Source of the DNA: Endozoicomonas sp965208385
GTDB taxonomy: Bacteria; Pseudomonadota; Gammaproteobacteria; Pseudomonadales; Endozoicomonadaceae
Assembly (NCBI GenBank): GCA_965208385.1
Contig: CBDBOO010000081.1
Span: forward strand, 12,482 to 76,481
DNA: 64,000 bases
Reading direction: 5' to 3'
This document shows positions 8,642 to 18,280 of the stretch, piece after piece (within the stretch, counting starts at the first letter, position 1; each line of letters begins with the position of its first letter). The notes beneath the pieces are model-generated. The model had not been told where the DNA came from. It did no database searches and worked only from the letters and a program-made list of their open reading frames with translations. The position numbers and the translations under genes are program-made.

Positions 8642-9550
8642 ATGTCGGATAATCACTTCAATCATTTAAAACAGTTGGAAGCAGAAAGCATCCACATCAT
8701 TCGTGAAGTGGCCGCTGAATTCGAAAACCCGGTGATGCTCTATTCCATTGGTAAGGATTCAGCGGTCATGCTGCATTTGGCCATGAAAGCATTCTTTCCC
8801 GGCAAGTTACCTTTCCCCCTGCTTCATGTGGATACCACCTGGAAATTCAAGGAAATGATCGAGTTTCGGGATCGGCATGTGAATGATCTCGGGCTGGAAT
8901 TACTGGTGCATGTGAATGAGGAAGGTGTTGAACAGGGCGTTGGTCCTTTTTCCCATGGCAGTGCCAAACATACTGACGTGATGAAAACCCAGGCCTTAAA
9001 GCAGGCTTTGAATAAATACGGTTTTGATGCGGCTTTCGGCGGTGCCCGTCGAGATGAAGAGCGTTCCAGGGCAAAAGAAAGAGTTTACTCATTCCGTGAT
9101 AAAAACCATCGTTGGGACCCTAAACATCAGCGTCCTGAACTCTGGAATATCTATAACAGTGAAGTAGAAAAAGGTGAAAGTATTCGGGTGTTCCCTCTTT
9201 CTAACTGGACCGAGCTGGATATCTGGCAATACATTCATCTTGAAAGCATACCGATTGTTCCTCTCTACCTGGCCAAGAAGCGTCCGGTGGTAGAGCGGGA
9301 TGGTAATCTGATCATGGTGGACGATGAGCGGATGCCTCTGGAACCCGGAGAGACACCGGAAATGCGTATGGTTCGATTCAGGACACTGGGATGTTATCCC
9401 TTAACCGGCGCAGTGGAATCCGAAGCAGACAGTTTGACGGAAGTGATACAGGAAATGTTGCTCACCAGAACCTCGGAACGACAGGGGCGGGTGATTGATC
9501 ACGACAGTGCCGGTTCCATGGAAAAGAAAAAACAGGAAGGGTACTTCTGA
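8642..9550 (+). CDS. cysD: sulfate adenylyltransferase subunit 2
   Basis: The 302-residue protein has the usual CysD length, with the PP-loop SIGKDS (residues 35-40) and the conserved FGGARRDEERSRAKER and LGCYPLTGA segments. With CysN it makes adenosine 5'-phosphosulfate from ATP and sulfate, the first step of assimilatory sulfate activation. An AGAAGG site lies just before ATG 8642. The stop overlaps the cysN ATG by one base (TGATG), so translation is coupled. No CysB site could be assigned by eye in the AT-rich leader (8530-8640). Confidence 0.97.
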   Translation: MSDNHFNHLKQLEAESIHIIREVAAEFENPVMLYSIGKDSAVMLHLAMKAFFPGKLPFPLLHVDTTWKFKEMIEFRDRHVNDLGLELLVHVNEEGVEQGVGPFSHGSAKHTDVMKTQALKQALNKYGFDAAFGGARRDEERSRAKERVYSFRDKNHRWDPKHQRPELWNIYNSEVEKGESIRVFPLSNWTELDIWQYIHLESIPIVPLYLAKKRPVVERDGNLIMVDDERMPLEPGETPEMRMVRFRTLGCYPLTGAVESEADSLTEVIQEMLLTRTSERQGRVIDHDSAGSMEKKKQEGYF

Positions 9551-11169
9551 TGTCTCATCAATCTGACTTAATTGCCACTGATATTGAAGAATACCTGAAC
9601 CGTCATGAACAGAAGGAAATGCTTCGTTTTCTGACCTGTGGCAGCGTGGATGACGGCAAGAGTACACTGATCGGACGTCTGCTGTATGACACCAGTATGA
9701 TTTATGAAGATCAGTTATCCGTAGTGGAAAACGACAGTAAGCGGGTTGGAACCCAGGGCGACAAGCTGGATCTGGCGTTGCTGGTGGATGGACTGCAGGC
9801 AGAGCGAGAGCAGGGCATTACCATAGATGTAGCCTACCGCTATTTTTCCACAGAAAAGCGCAAGTACATTATTGCCGACACACCAGGGCATGAGCAGTAC
9901 ACCCGAAATATGGCCACAGGGGCTTCCACCTGTGATCTTGCCATTATTCTCATTGATGCCCGTCAGGGTGTTCTGACCCAGACACGACGACATACGTATA
10001 TTGCCAGCCTGCTGGGTATTAAACATCTGGTGGTGGCCGTTAATAAAATGGATCTGGTGGATTTCAGCCAAGAACGCTTTGAGGAAATTCGTAATCAGTA
10101 TCTGGATTTTGCTGAACCCTTATCCCTGAAGAATGTGCAGTTTGTGCCTATGTCTGCACTGGATGGCGATAACGTTGTTAATCGGAGCAGTAAAGCATCC
10201 TGGTACAAAGGTTACACATTGATGGAGGCGCTGGAGCAGGTTGAAATTAGCCGTGACGTTAATCTCGATGATTTCAGGTTCCCCGTTCAATATGTTAATC
10301 GTCCCAATCTGGATTTCAGGGGTTTCTCCGGAACCATTGCATCGGGAGAAATCAAGCCGGGCGACAATGTTCAGGTGTTGCCGTCAGGTCAGAGCAGTAC
10401 CGTAAAACGTATCGTGACCTATGATGGTGATCTGGCCAATGCCAGGGCCGGTCAGGCAGTGACCATTACCCTGAATGATGAAATTGATATCAGCCGTGGC
10501 GATTTACTGGTTCTCGCTGATAATCCTTCCGCCGTTGCCAGCCATCTGGATGTGGATCTGGTATGGATGGCAGAGCAGCCGCTGGCTCTGGGTAAACAGT
10601 ATTCGATCAAGTTTTCTTCCGGAAAAGTGTCCGGCAGTTTTGCCGGTATTGACCATCGTGTTGATATTAATTCCCTGGAGAAAAGGCAGACAGAGCAGCT
10701 TGAGCTGAACGAGATCGGGCTTTGCAATCTGGTGTTGACTAAACCGGTTCCTTTCGATGCTTATGAGCAGAATCGTCAGACAGGCGCTTTCATTGTTATT
10801 GATCGATTAACCAATGCCACTGTTGCAGCGGGTATGATCAGGGAAGCCTCTGCCAGAAATGAAAACAGAGGTGTCGTCAGCAGCCGTGACCGCAGCAACA
10901 GACTGGGTCAGAAAGGTGCATTGATTTCAGTGGATAGCAGCGTTGAAGTGGCAGTTAATATTGAAAGAAAGCTCTTCGACCGGGGTTATTTTCCGATCAT
11001 TGTCAGTACCGATAATGAAGGCTGGAAACAGCAGGTTTCAACGTTGCAGTCTGCAGAAATTATTGTATTGATTAGCGGTGAACAGGCGCAGACTTCAGAT
11101 AGCCAGTTACAACTGAATTCGGATACGGATGCGGAAATTGAGCGGATAATTCAGGCCGTTACATTGTAA
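9550..11169 (+). CDS. cysN: sulfate adenylyltransferase GTPase subunit
   Basis: The 539-residue EF-Tu-like GTPase has G1 GSVDDGKST (31-39), G3 DTPGH (110-114) and G4 NKMD (165-168), followed by the translation-factor beta barrels. It ends near residue 539, so it is the stand-alone form without a fused CysC kinase; no cysC is seen nearby. GTP hydrolysis by CysN drives APS synthesis by CysD. The last 40 residues (EIIVLISGEQAQTSDSQLQL) extend somewhat beyond the shortest homologues. A perfect hairpin follows the gene. Confidence 0.97.
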   Translation: MSHQSDLIATDIEEYLNRHEQKEMLRFLTCGSVDDGKSTLIGRLLYDTSMIYEDQLSVVENDSKRVGTQGDKLDLALLVDGLQAEREQGITIDVAYRYFSTEKRKYIIADTPGHEQYTRNMATGASTCDLAIILIDARQGVLTQTRRHTYIASLLGIKHLVVAVNKMDLVDFSQERFEEIRNQYLDFAEPLSLKNVQFVPMSALDGDNVVNRSSKASWYKGYTLMEALEQVEISRDVNLDDFRFPVQYVNRPNLDFRGFSGTIASGEIKPGDNVQVLPSGQSSTVKRIVTYDGDLANARAGQAVTITLNDEIDISRGDLLVLADNPSAVASHLDVDLVWMAEQPLALGKQYSIKFSSGKVSGSFAGIDHRVDINSLEKRQTEQLELNEIGLCNLVLTKPVPFDAYEQNRQTGAFIVIDRLTNATVAAGMIREASARNENRGVVSSRDRSNRLGQKGALISVDSSVEVAVNIERKLFDRGYFPIIVSTDNEGWKQQVSTLQSAEIIVLISGEQAQTSDSQLQLNSDTDAEIERIIQAVTL

Positions 11170-11214
11170 AACTCACTGTGGTTATTCCGCATGGGTAGCA
11201 GAGCCCCGTTGAAA

Positions 11215-11248
11215 ATGAATCCCGGATCATGTTCGGGATTCATGCTTT
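11215..11248 (+). terminator. likely terminator of cysDN
   Basis: A perfect 10-bp stem ATGAATCCCG / CGGGATTCAT with a 9-nt loop spans 11215-11243 and is followed by GCTTTT. It sits 45 nt after the cysN stop. The short T tract makes it a moderate rather than strong intrinsic terminator. Confidence 0.6.
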
Positions 11249-11368
11249 TGGATATTTATTCTCAAGGATATGACGTCAGGAAACGTTCAGAGATGCTAAG
11301 TTGAGTGTTTGGTAGGTAGTCCCAGATGCTAGATAATCCCAGGTGTTAGATGGTCACAGAAAGGTTGC

Positions 11369-12295
11369 ATGGAATATTCTAATATTCAGATGATTGCCCC
11401 TGCTGCATTAATGCTGGCGATGTTAAGTTTCTGGTGGCCGCGCTCCCATCGGGTTACATTAATCCTCATCATTATGACACTGGTACTGGGGTTAGTGACC
11501 CGTGTTATTAATCTCTTTGCACTGACTGCCCTGGTCATTCTGGCTGCTTCCTTTTGGTGGTTTGTTCAACATAATGGCCACAGGCTTGGGTTATGGCTGG
11601 CAGGTCTGCTATTTATTATCTTATCGATTGCTCTTGCAGGACACCTTGTTCCCGGTTTTTCCAATGTATTGGTGTGGGATGCAGCACCCGTAAAGAATGG
11701 ATCATCAGCATTTACCCTTTTTTATAATTTTGATAAACCCTGGATTGCGGTAGTTATACTGGCCAGCTGTTCCACCTTGCTGAAAACCGCACGAGAGTGG
11801 CGTCAGGCCTTTAAAAAGGCCCGGTTACCCATAGCGATTATGTTACTGGTTATTTTTTCAGCAGGTTTGATTTCCGGGGCTGTGCGCTGGCAGCCGGCCT
11901 GGCCGGAGCTGGTCTGGTTATTTCTTCTTAATAACCTGTTATTTACCTCTCTGGCCGAGGAAGCTTTCTTCAGGGGATTTATACAACAATCGCTTATGGA
12001 GAGATTGTCGAATGTCCAAATGGGGCAGTGGCATATGGGAAAGCACATGGGAAAGCACATGGGAAAGCACATGGGAAAGCACATGGAAAAGTGGCTGGCA
12101 CTTTTCATTACCTCGGTACTTTTTGGTTTGGCACATTTTGCTGGTGGCCCGGTTTATATGCTTTTAGCTGCTGTGGCCGGTGCTTTTTATGGTTGGATTT
12201 ATATGAGAACAGCAAGCCTTGAAATGGCAATATTAAGTCATTGGCTGCTGAATACTGTACACTTTTTATTGTTCAGTTATCCTGCCGCTGTTTGA
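11369..12295 (+). CDS. CPBP/CAAX-like intramembrane metalloprotease
   Basis: The 308-residue protein is highly hydrophobic with about eight membrane segments and contains the CPBP motif set: E197-E198-x3-R202 (LAEEAFFRG), a histidine in FGLAHF (H256) and H291-x3-N295 (SHWLLN). This family includes prenyl-protein-protease-like and bacteriocin self-immunity proteins. The start ATG 11369 follows AGAAAGG. Unusual is an insertion between the first and second motifs: four tandem 12-bp units encode HMGKHMGKHMGKHMGKHM in a loop, making a His/Lys-rich patch. No partner gene is visible. Confidence 0.88.
   Translation: MEYSNIQMIAPAALMLAMLSFWWPRSHRVTLILIIMTLVLGLVTRVINLFALTALVILAASFWWFVQHNGHRLGLWLAGLLFIILSIALAGHLVPGFSNVLVWDAAPVKNGSSAFTLFYNFDKPWIAVVILASCSTLLKTAREWRQAFKKARLPIAIMLLVIFSAGLISGAVRWQPAWPELVWLFLLNNLLFTSLAEEAFFRGFIQQSLMERLSNVQMGQWHMGKHMGKHMGKHMGKHMEKWLALFITSVLFGLAHFAGGPVYMLLAAVAGAFYGWIYMRTASLEMAILSHWLLNTVHFLLFSYPAAV
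12035..12082. repeat. four perfect 12-bp tandem repeats inside the CPBP gene
   Basis: ATGGGAAAGCAC occurs four times head to tail (12035-12082), followed by a diverged fifth unit ATGGAAAAGTGG. Each unit adds Met-Gly-Lys-His, so copy-number change would keep frame. Confidence 0.95.
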
Positions 12296-12500
12296 TAAAT
12301 TTAAGTCATTCTTTGAAAATTAAGTTGTATTTTCGGCCACTGTGAACCAGTTAATTGATTAACGTCAAATCAATTGCGCATAATAAGTACAACTACAGGT
12401 ACAGTGAATTTCAAGAGTGATTCACTATTGCTGCCTTCTTCTACAATGATGAACATGCTTCCTCATTGAATCACATTTATATCCAATATCAGGAGTTACA

Positions 12501-13697
12501 ATGAAGGCCGATTTTTACGCTGGGCTTCGTAATCAGCTTGAAGAACTTAAGCTGGAAGGTTTGTACAAAAGTGAACGAATCATCACCTCCCAGCAGAAAG
12601 CAAGCATCAGTGTAACCACTGGAGAAGAAGTTCTGAACTTCTGTGCCAATAACTATCTGGGTCTGGCCAATGCACCTGAGCTTATAGAAGCGGGTAAGAA
12701 GGCACTGGATGAGTATGGCTATGGTATGGCGTCGGTGCGCTTTATCTGCGGTACCCACACTATCCACAAGACGTTGGAACAGCGTATTTCCGATTTTCTG
12801 GGAATGGAAGACACAATTCTTTACTCTTCCTGCTTTGACGCCAACGCCGGACTGTTTGAAACTCTGCTGGGCCCAGAAGATGCCATTATCAGTGATTCCC
12901 TGAATCACGCCAGTATTATTGATGGTGTGCGCCTTTGTAAGGCTAAGCGTTTCCGTTATGCCAATAATGATATGGCAGATCTGGAAGCCAAATTGAAAGA
13001 AGCCGAAGCGGCGGGTGTAAAAACCAAGCTGATTGCCACCGATGGTGTTTTCTCCATGGATGGTGTTATTGCCAATCTGAAAGGCGTTTGTGATCTGGCC
13101 GACCAATACGGCGCACTGGTGATGGTGGATGATTCTCACGCCGTGGGCTTTATCGGTGAAACCGGAGCCGGTACACCGGAATTCTGTGGTGTCAGTGATC
13201 GTGTCGATATCATTACCGGCACCCTGGGCAAGGCATTGGGTGGTGCATCCGGTGGTTATACGTCGGCGAAAAAAGAAGTGATTGACTGGTTGAGAAATCG
13301 CTCACGTCCTTATCTCTTCTCCAATACACTGGCGCCAACCATTGCCTCGGCCTCGGTCAAGGTTTTGGATATGCTTAAGGCGGGCGGTGAACTGAGAGAC
13401 AAGGTTCGCAGTAATGCTGAGTACTTCCGGTCTCAGATGACCGAACTGGGCTTTACCATGGCCGGAGCTGATCATCCGATAGTGCCTGTAATGCTGGGTG
13501 ATGCGACACTGGCCGGGAAGTTTGCCGACCGGATGCTGGAAGAAGGTATTTACGTGGTAGGCTTCTCATTCCCTGTGGTACCAAAAGGGCAGGCGCGTAT
13601 CCGTACACAAATGTCTGCCGCTCACAGTAAAGAGCATCTGGACCTCGCTATTGCTGCATTTGCCAAGGTCGGTCGGGAACTGGGTGTTATTGCATAA
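12501..13697 (+). CDS. kbl: 2-amino-3-ketobutyrate CoA ligase (glycine C-acetyltransferase)
   Basis: The 398-residue PLP enzyme matches the family length exactly. The cofactor lysine is K244 in GTLGKALGG, the same number as in E. coli, and VMVDDSHAVGF supplies the PLP-binding aspartate and histidine. It cleaves 2-amino-3-ketobutyrate with CoA to glycine and acetyl-CoA, the second step of threonine degradation. ATG 12501 follows CAGGAG (spacing about 6). It is followed 21 nt later by tdh, the enzyme for the first step, so the operon order is kbl-tdh as in other gammaproteobacteria. Confidence 0.98.
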   Translation: MKADFYAGLRNQLEELKLEGLYKSERIITSQQKASISVTTGEEVLNFCANNYLGLANAPELIEAGKKALDEYGYGMASVRFICGTHTIHKTLEQRISDFLGMEDTILYSSCFDANAGLFETLLGPEDAIISDSLNHASIIDGVRLCKAKRFRYANNDMADLEAKLKEAEAAGVKTKLIATDGVFSMDGVIANLKGVCDLADQYGALVMVDDSHAVGFIGETGAGTPEFCGVSDRVDIITGTLGKALGGASGGYTSAKKEVIDWLRNRSRPYLFSNTLAPTIASASVKVLDMLKAGGELRDKVRSNAEYFRSQMTELGFTMAGADHPIVPVMLGDATLAGKFADRMLEEGIYVVGFSFPVVPKGQARIRTQMSAAHSKEHLDLAIAAFAKVGRELGVIA

Positions 13698-13718
13698 CAC
13701 CTGCAAGGAGTTGAATTG

Positions 13719-14744
13719 ATGAAAGCATTAGCCAAAACGAAAGAAGAGAAAGGCATCTGGATGGTCGACCGGCCAATGCCGGAAGTCGGTCATAACGATG
13801 TATTGATTAAAATCCGCAAAACAGCCATTTGCGGAACCGACATGCATATCTACAACTGGGATGAATGGTCACAGAAGACTATTCCGGTTGGCATGCATGT
13901 GGGGCATGAATTCATTGGCGAAATCGTTGAAATAGGTGAAGGTGTTCGCGGTTTTGAGATGGGCCAGCGGGTGTCCGGTGAAGGGCATATTACCTGTGGT
14001 CATTGTCGTAACTGTCGTGCAGGGCGTCGTCATCTGTGTAACTTTACAGTGGGTGTTGGTGTCAACCGTGATGGTGCTTTTGCCGAGTATCTGAGCATTC
14101 CTGCGGTAAATGCATTCCCTATCCCGGATGATATCAGTGATGATATGGCCTCTATCTTCGATCCTTTTGGCAATGCTGTTCACACCGCGTTGTCATTTGA
14201 TCTGGTGGGCGAAGATGTACTGATTACCGGTGCTGGTCCCATTGGTATTATGGCAGCAGCCATCTGTCGTCATGTGGGTGCTCGTAATGTAGTGATTACC
14301 GACGTCAATGATTACCGTCTGCAACTGGCAGAAAAAATGGGTGCTACCCGTGCTGTCAATGTGGCCAAGAGTGATCTGCAGGAAGTGATGGATGACCTTG
14401 GCATGGTAGAAGGTTTTGATATCGGTCTTGAAATGTCAGGTAATGGTCGTGCTTTTCAGCAAATGCTGGAAAAAATGAACTATGGCGGCAAGGTGTCCCT
14501 TCTGGGTATTCCCTCCAGCGATACCACAATTGACTGGAATCAGGTGATTTTCAAAGGTCTCGTTATCAAAGGAATCTATGGCCGCGAAATGTTTGAAACC
14601 TGGTATAAAATGAGCAGTATGCTGCAATCCGGACTGGATATCTCTCCGGTTATCACCCACCGGATGTCTGTGGATGAGTTCCAGAGCGGTTTTGAAATTA
14701 TGGATTCCGGCCAGTCAGGGAAAGTTATTCTGGACTGGAACTGA
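13719..14744 (+). CDS. tdh: L-threonine 3-dehydrogenase
   Basis: Starting at ATG 13719 (AAGGAG at 13704-13709) the protein has 341 residues, the family length; the adjacent TTG is not needed. The catalytic zinc site is AICGTDMH (C38, H43), and the structural zinc cysteines are C93, C96, C99 and C107. A Rossmann motif ITGAGPIG follows. It oxidises L-threonine to 2-amino-3-ketobutyrate with NAD+, feeding Kbl. A strong hairpin lies just downstream. Confidence 0.98.
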   Translation: MKALAKTKEEKGIWMVDRPMPEVGHNDVLIKIRKTAICGTDMHIYNWDEWSQKTIPVGMHVGHEFIGEIVEIGEGVRGFEMGQRVSGEGHITCGHCRNCRAGRRHLCNFTVGVGVNRDGAFAEYLSIPAVNAFPIPDDISDDMASIFDPFGNAVHTALSFDLVGEDVLITGAGPIGIMAAAICRHVGARNVVITDVNDYRLQLAEKMGATRAVNVAKSDLQEVMDDLGMVEGFDIGLEMSGNGRAFQQMLEKMNYGGKVSLLGIPSSDTTIDWNQVIFKGLVIKGIYGREMFETWYKMSSMLQSGLDISPVITHRMSVDEFQSGFEIMDSGQSGKVILDWN

Positions 14745-14773
14745 TTTCAGGTTCACCCTTGCTGGAATTTGAA

Positions 14774-14795
14774 TCAGGGGCAGTTTTGCCCCTGA
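14774..14795 (+). terminator. hairpin after kbl-tdh
   Basis: A perfect stem TCAGGGGCA / TGCCCCTGA with a GTTT tetraloop lies 30 nt after the tdh stop. It lacks a clear T run, so it may terminate weakly or protect the 3' end. Confidence 0.6.
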
Positions 14796-14831
14796 CTCGT
14801 ATGATATTTCCTGTCTCAGGGAGTTTACTCA

Positions 14832-15557
14832 ATGCACTTCAAGGCAGTCCTTTTCGATATGGACGGTGTTATCGTTGATAATAACGATTACCACCGTCGT
14901 GCCTGGCAGGCATTTATGTTGCGTCACGGTATTGAACTCTCCGTTGAAGACTATAATCGTCGTGTTTCTGGGCGGGTAAATTCAGAGCTGTTGCGGATGT
15001 TGTTTGGTAATCATCTGAGTGACCAGGAAGTGACCCTGTTGGGGGAAGAAAAGGAACTGATATTCAGGGAATTGTATGAAGCCCATCTGCACCCCATAGA
15101 TGGACTGCATGATTTTCTTAAAACATTAAAACGGATTGGTTTCAAACTGGCGGTGGGTACCTCAGCACCGGTGTCTAATATGGATTTTATTCTGGATGGA
15201 CTGGGCATTCGATCTTATTTTGATGCACTGGTACATCAGGAAATGATTGAACGGGGTAAACCTGATCCTGAAATCTATCAATTCTGTATGAAATCTATTG
15301 GAATGCAGCCTGAAGAATGCCTGGTTTTCGAAGATTCATTGTCGGGTATACAAGCCGGAATAGCTTCGGGCGCCTCGGTCATAGGCGTGACCACAACCCA
15401 TGGCAATAACGAATTAAAGGGTACTCTAATCAATATTGCCAATTATCGGGATGAACGTCTGGGAACGATATTTTGCTGTGATTTCTGTGACCGGTCAGTC
15501 GGAATAGTCGGAATAGTCAGAATAATAGTGGCTACAAGAAAAAACAGATGGTTTTGA
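14832..15557 (+). CDS. HAD-superfamily phosphatase, beta-phosphoglucomutase-like
   Basis: The 241-residue protein begins with the HAD motif I FDMDGVIVDN (nucleophile D9, acid D11). It then shows motif II in VGTSAP, the motif III lysine in RGKPDPEIY and motif IV VFEDSLSGI. A helical cap lies between motifs I and II. This is the layout of beta-phosphoglucomutases and sugar-phosphate phosphatases; the substrate cannot be told. After residue about 210 the tail becomes unlike the family and low in complexity (SVGIVGIVRIIV from short GGAATAGTC repeats), so the natural C-terminus may have been altered. It stands alone between tdh and the peptidase gene. Confidence 0.85.
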   Translation: MHFKAVLFDMDGVIVDNNDYHRRAWQAFMLRHGIELSVEDYNRRVSGRVNSELLRMLFGNHLSDQEVTLLGEEKELIFRELYEAHLHPIDGLHDFLKTLKRIGFKLAVGTSAPVSNMDFILDGLGIRSYFDALVHQEMIERGKPDPEIYQFCMKSIGMQPEECLVFEDSLSGIQAGIASGASVIGVTTTHGNNELKGTLINIANYRDERLGTIFCCDFCDRSVGIVGIVRIIVATRKNRWF

Positions 15558-15633
15558 GTATTCCATAAGCAACACCATACGCCACTTTATGTTTTAATGA
15601 GGCCTGTTAATTCCAACAATAAAAAGGTTTCAA

Positions 15634-17727
15634 ATGAAAAGGATGTGGCAAATTGCTCTTCTTATTGGAGCATCTCTGCTGACTGCGTCAGTGGCTTTCG
15701 CCAGTACCGTGCAAAATGACCCATACCTCTGGCTGGAGGAAGTGGATAGCGAAAAAGCACTCAATTGGGCTAAACAGCAAAACAAACGATCCACAGGTTT
15801 GATTGAAGCAGATCCGCTGTTTAAACAATTAGAAAAGAAGAATTTGGAAGTCTACCAATCCAAAGACAAAATCCCTTACATTGTTCAGCGTGGCGACGTC
15901 TACTATAACTTCTGGCGTGACAAAGAACATGTCAGGGGAATTTATCGCCGCACGACATTGGATGAGTACCGTAAAGATAACCCGGATTGGGAAACCGTTC
16001 TCGATTTTGATGCTCTGGCTAAATCAGAGAATGAAAACTGGGTTTATAAAGGGATGTCATGTTTTTACCCGAAAGAAGAGCTTTGTCTGATTAAACTCTC
16101 AAGAGGCGGGGCAGATGCCACGGTGGTTCGTGAGTTTAATATGCTCGGAAAAACGTTCGTTAATGGTGGTTTCAAACTGCCTGAGGCTAAAAGCAGTGTT
16201 TCCTGGATTGATGAAAACACCCTCTTTGTAGGCACTGATTTTGGGGAAGGTAGCCTGACCGAGAGTGGTTACCCCAGAATTGCCAAACGCTGGAAACGAG
16301 GAACCGCCCTGAGCAGTGCTGAAACAGTATTTGAAGGGAGTAAAACATCGGTTTCTGCAGGTGCTTACCGTTCTTTCGATAAAGACGGTTTTGTGGATAT
16401 CGCCTATGAATCAACCACATTTTATACCAATAAAACCTATTTCTGGCATAAAAACAATTGGCAGGAAATAGCAAAACCCGATACCGCTACTCTACATGGT
16501 TACCTTAATAATCAGCTGTTCATCGAGTTAAAAGATGCATGGGAGAATGACGGTAAGCAGTATGAAACGTCATCAATACTCTATGCGCCAATCAATGATG
16601 TGCTGGAAAACAAAGCGGATTACCGGGTGTTGGTGAAAAATACGCCATCGAAAACAGTATCCAGTCTATCGTTTAGTAAATCAGCGATACTGGTTAACTG
16701 GCTTGAAGATGTGAACAGTGTTCTCGAGCGATTTGTACCTGAAACTGATGGGAGTTTTAAGGTGCAGCGGGTACCCCTGACTGAAAACGGTTCCATAAGC
16801 GTCTGGGAAACCAGTGAAGAAACGGATGATTTCTTTGTGCAGTATGAGAGCTTTCTACAGCCTGATGCCTTTTATCTGGTTGATGGCAATACCCTGAAAC
16901 CGGAAAACCTTAAACAATTACCCGCTTTTTTTGATGCTACAAAATTTAAGACAACACAGTATTTTGTTGAATCAAAAGATGGCACAAAAATACCCTATTT
17001 TGTCATCATGCCAAAAAATATGACGTTAAACGGCAAGAACCCAACCCTGCTTTATGGCTATGGTGGTTTTGAAATATCACTGACGCCTTTTTACAGTGCC
17101 ACTGTTGGCATGGACTGGCTATCTCAGGGTGGGGTTTATGTGTTGGCGAACATTCGGGGTGGTGGTGAATATGGTCCGGACTGGCATCAGGCCGCTCTGA
17201 AAAAGAACCGTCATAAAGCGTATGAAGACTTTGAAGCCGTAGCGGAAGATCTCATTGCCCGGAAAATAACCTCACCCAGACATCTGGGAGCCCGGGGTGG
17301 CAGTAATGGCGGATTACTGATGGGAGCCATGTTGACCCGGCGCCCGGATTTGTTTAATGCCATTGTTTCCCAGGTGCCTCTGCTGGATATGCTGCGTTTT
17401 AATAAACTGCTGGCAGGTGCCAGTTGGGTCGGTGAATACGGCAGCCCTGATATTAAAGATGAGCGGGATTATCTGGCTTCTTATTCCCCATATCATAACG
17501 TGAAGAAAAATGTTCAATACCCCAGGGCATTATTCACCACGTCCACCAGGGATGATCGAGTACACCCTGGACATGCCCGGAAAATGGTGGCCCTGATGAG
17601 AGCGCAGGGACATGATGTTCTTTACTATGAAAATATGGAAGGTGGTCACGGTGGAGCGGCAAATTTGAAGCAGAGTGCTTATTCCGAAGCGCTGGTCTAT
17701 ACCTATCTGAAAATACAGCTGCAATAG
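15634..17727 (+). CDS. exported prolyl oligopeptidase (S9 family)
   Basis: The 697-residue protein has a signal peptide (LLIGASLLTASVAFA, cleavage near residue 23). The N-terminal DPYLWLEEVDSEKALNWA is typical of family S9A, followed by a beta-propeller and an alpha/beta-hydrolase domain. The catalytic serine is S557 in GGSNGG, the aspartate is in STRDDRVHP (D640/D641) and the histidine is H672 in GGHGGAA. The family cuts short peptides after proline; periplasmic location is predicted. It is preceded by a weak AAAGG site and followed by a repeat array. Confidence 0.93.
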   Translation: MKRMWQIALLIGASLLTASVAFASTVQNDPYLWLEEVDSEKALNWAKQQNKRSTGLIEADPLFKQLEKKNLEVYQSKDKIPYIVQRGDVYYNFWRDKEHVRGIYRRTTLDEYRKDNPDWETVLDFDALAKSENENWVYKGMSCFYPKEELCLIKLSRGGADATVVREFNMLGKTFVNGGFKLPEAKSSVSWIDENTLFVGTDFGEGSLTESGYPRIAKRWKRGTALSSAETVFEGSKTSVSAGAYRSFDKDGFVDIAYESTTFYTNKTYFWHKNNWQEIAKPDTATLHGYLNNQLFIELKDAWENDGKQYETSSILYAPINDVLENKADYRVLVKNTPSKTVSSLSFSKSAILVNWLEDVNSVLERFVPETDGSFKVQRVPLTENGSISVWETSEETDDFFVQYESFLQPDAFYLVDGNTLKPENLKQLPAFFDATKFKTTQYFVESKDGTKIPYFVIMPKNMTLNGKNPTLLYGYGGFEISLTPFYSATVGMDWLSQGGVYVLANIRGGGEYGPDWHQAALKKNRHKAYEDFEAVAEDLIARKITSPRHLGARGGSNGGLLMGAMLTRRPDLFNAIVSQVPLLDMLRFNKLLAGASWVGEYGSPDIKDERDYLASYSPYHNVKKNVQYPRALFTTSTRDDRVHPGHARKMVALMRAQGHDVLYYENMEGGHGGAANLKQSAYSEALVYTYLKIQLQ

Positions 17728-17810
17728 AGTGTATTTCCTGTGCTGGATACTGGTCGTCTCTCTTTGTCTGTACCAGTACCTCGCGCAGAAAACCCCAAAA
17801 AACTTTGTGC

Positions 17811-18280
17811 TGCCAATGTTGGGCTTCACTTCGTTCTGCACCAACCTGCGATCGTCTCAAAATAAGTGTCGTATTTTCATCGTACAGATCGACTTGTTAG
17901 CGTAGGTTGGGCTGAGGGACGAAGCCCAACAATTCTGCCAGCACGTTCTGCTGCCAATGTTGGGCTTCACTTCGTTCTGCACCAACCTACAATAGTCTCA
18001 AAATAAGTGTCGTATTTTTATCATACAGATCGACTTGTTAGCGTAGGTTGGGCTGAGGGACGAAGCCCAACAATTCTGTCAACACGCTCTGCTACCAATG
18101 TTGGGCTTCACTTCGTTCTGCACCAACCTACGATAGTCTCAAAATAAGTGTCGTATTTTTATCGTACAGATCGACTTGGGAGCGTAGGTTGGGCTGAGGG
18201 ATGAAGCCCAACAATTCTGTCAGCACGTTCTGCTGCCAATGTTGGGCTTCACTTCGTTCTGCACCAACCTACGATAGTGG
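17811..18280. repeat. 141-bp tandem repeat array, 3.3 copies, internally palindromic
   Basis: Marker sequences recur at an exact 141-bp period: TGCCAATGTT at 17811, 17952, 18093 (one change) and 18234; CGTAGGTTGG at 17901, 18042 and 18183. Each unit holds an imperfect long inverted repeat: AGGTTGGGCT..GAAGCCCAAC against GTTGGGCTTC..ACCAACCT. The array is bounded by related sequence on both sides: a TCGCGCAGAAAA...AAAACTTTGTG segment occurs at about 17778-17810 and again at 18357-18391. This suggests the array sits inside, or duplicated with, another repeat. No gene is seen in 17728-18509. Confidence 0.92.

Noticed and set aside
12489..13139. 216-codon minus frame opposite kbl
   Set aside because: It is fully covered by the highly conserved kbl gene and has no recognisable domain.
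17811..18280. CRISPR array
   Set aside because: The period is 141 bp with the whole unit repeated, so there are no unique spacers, and no cas genes are near.
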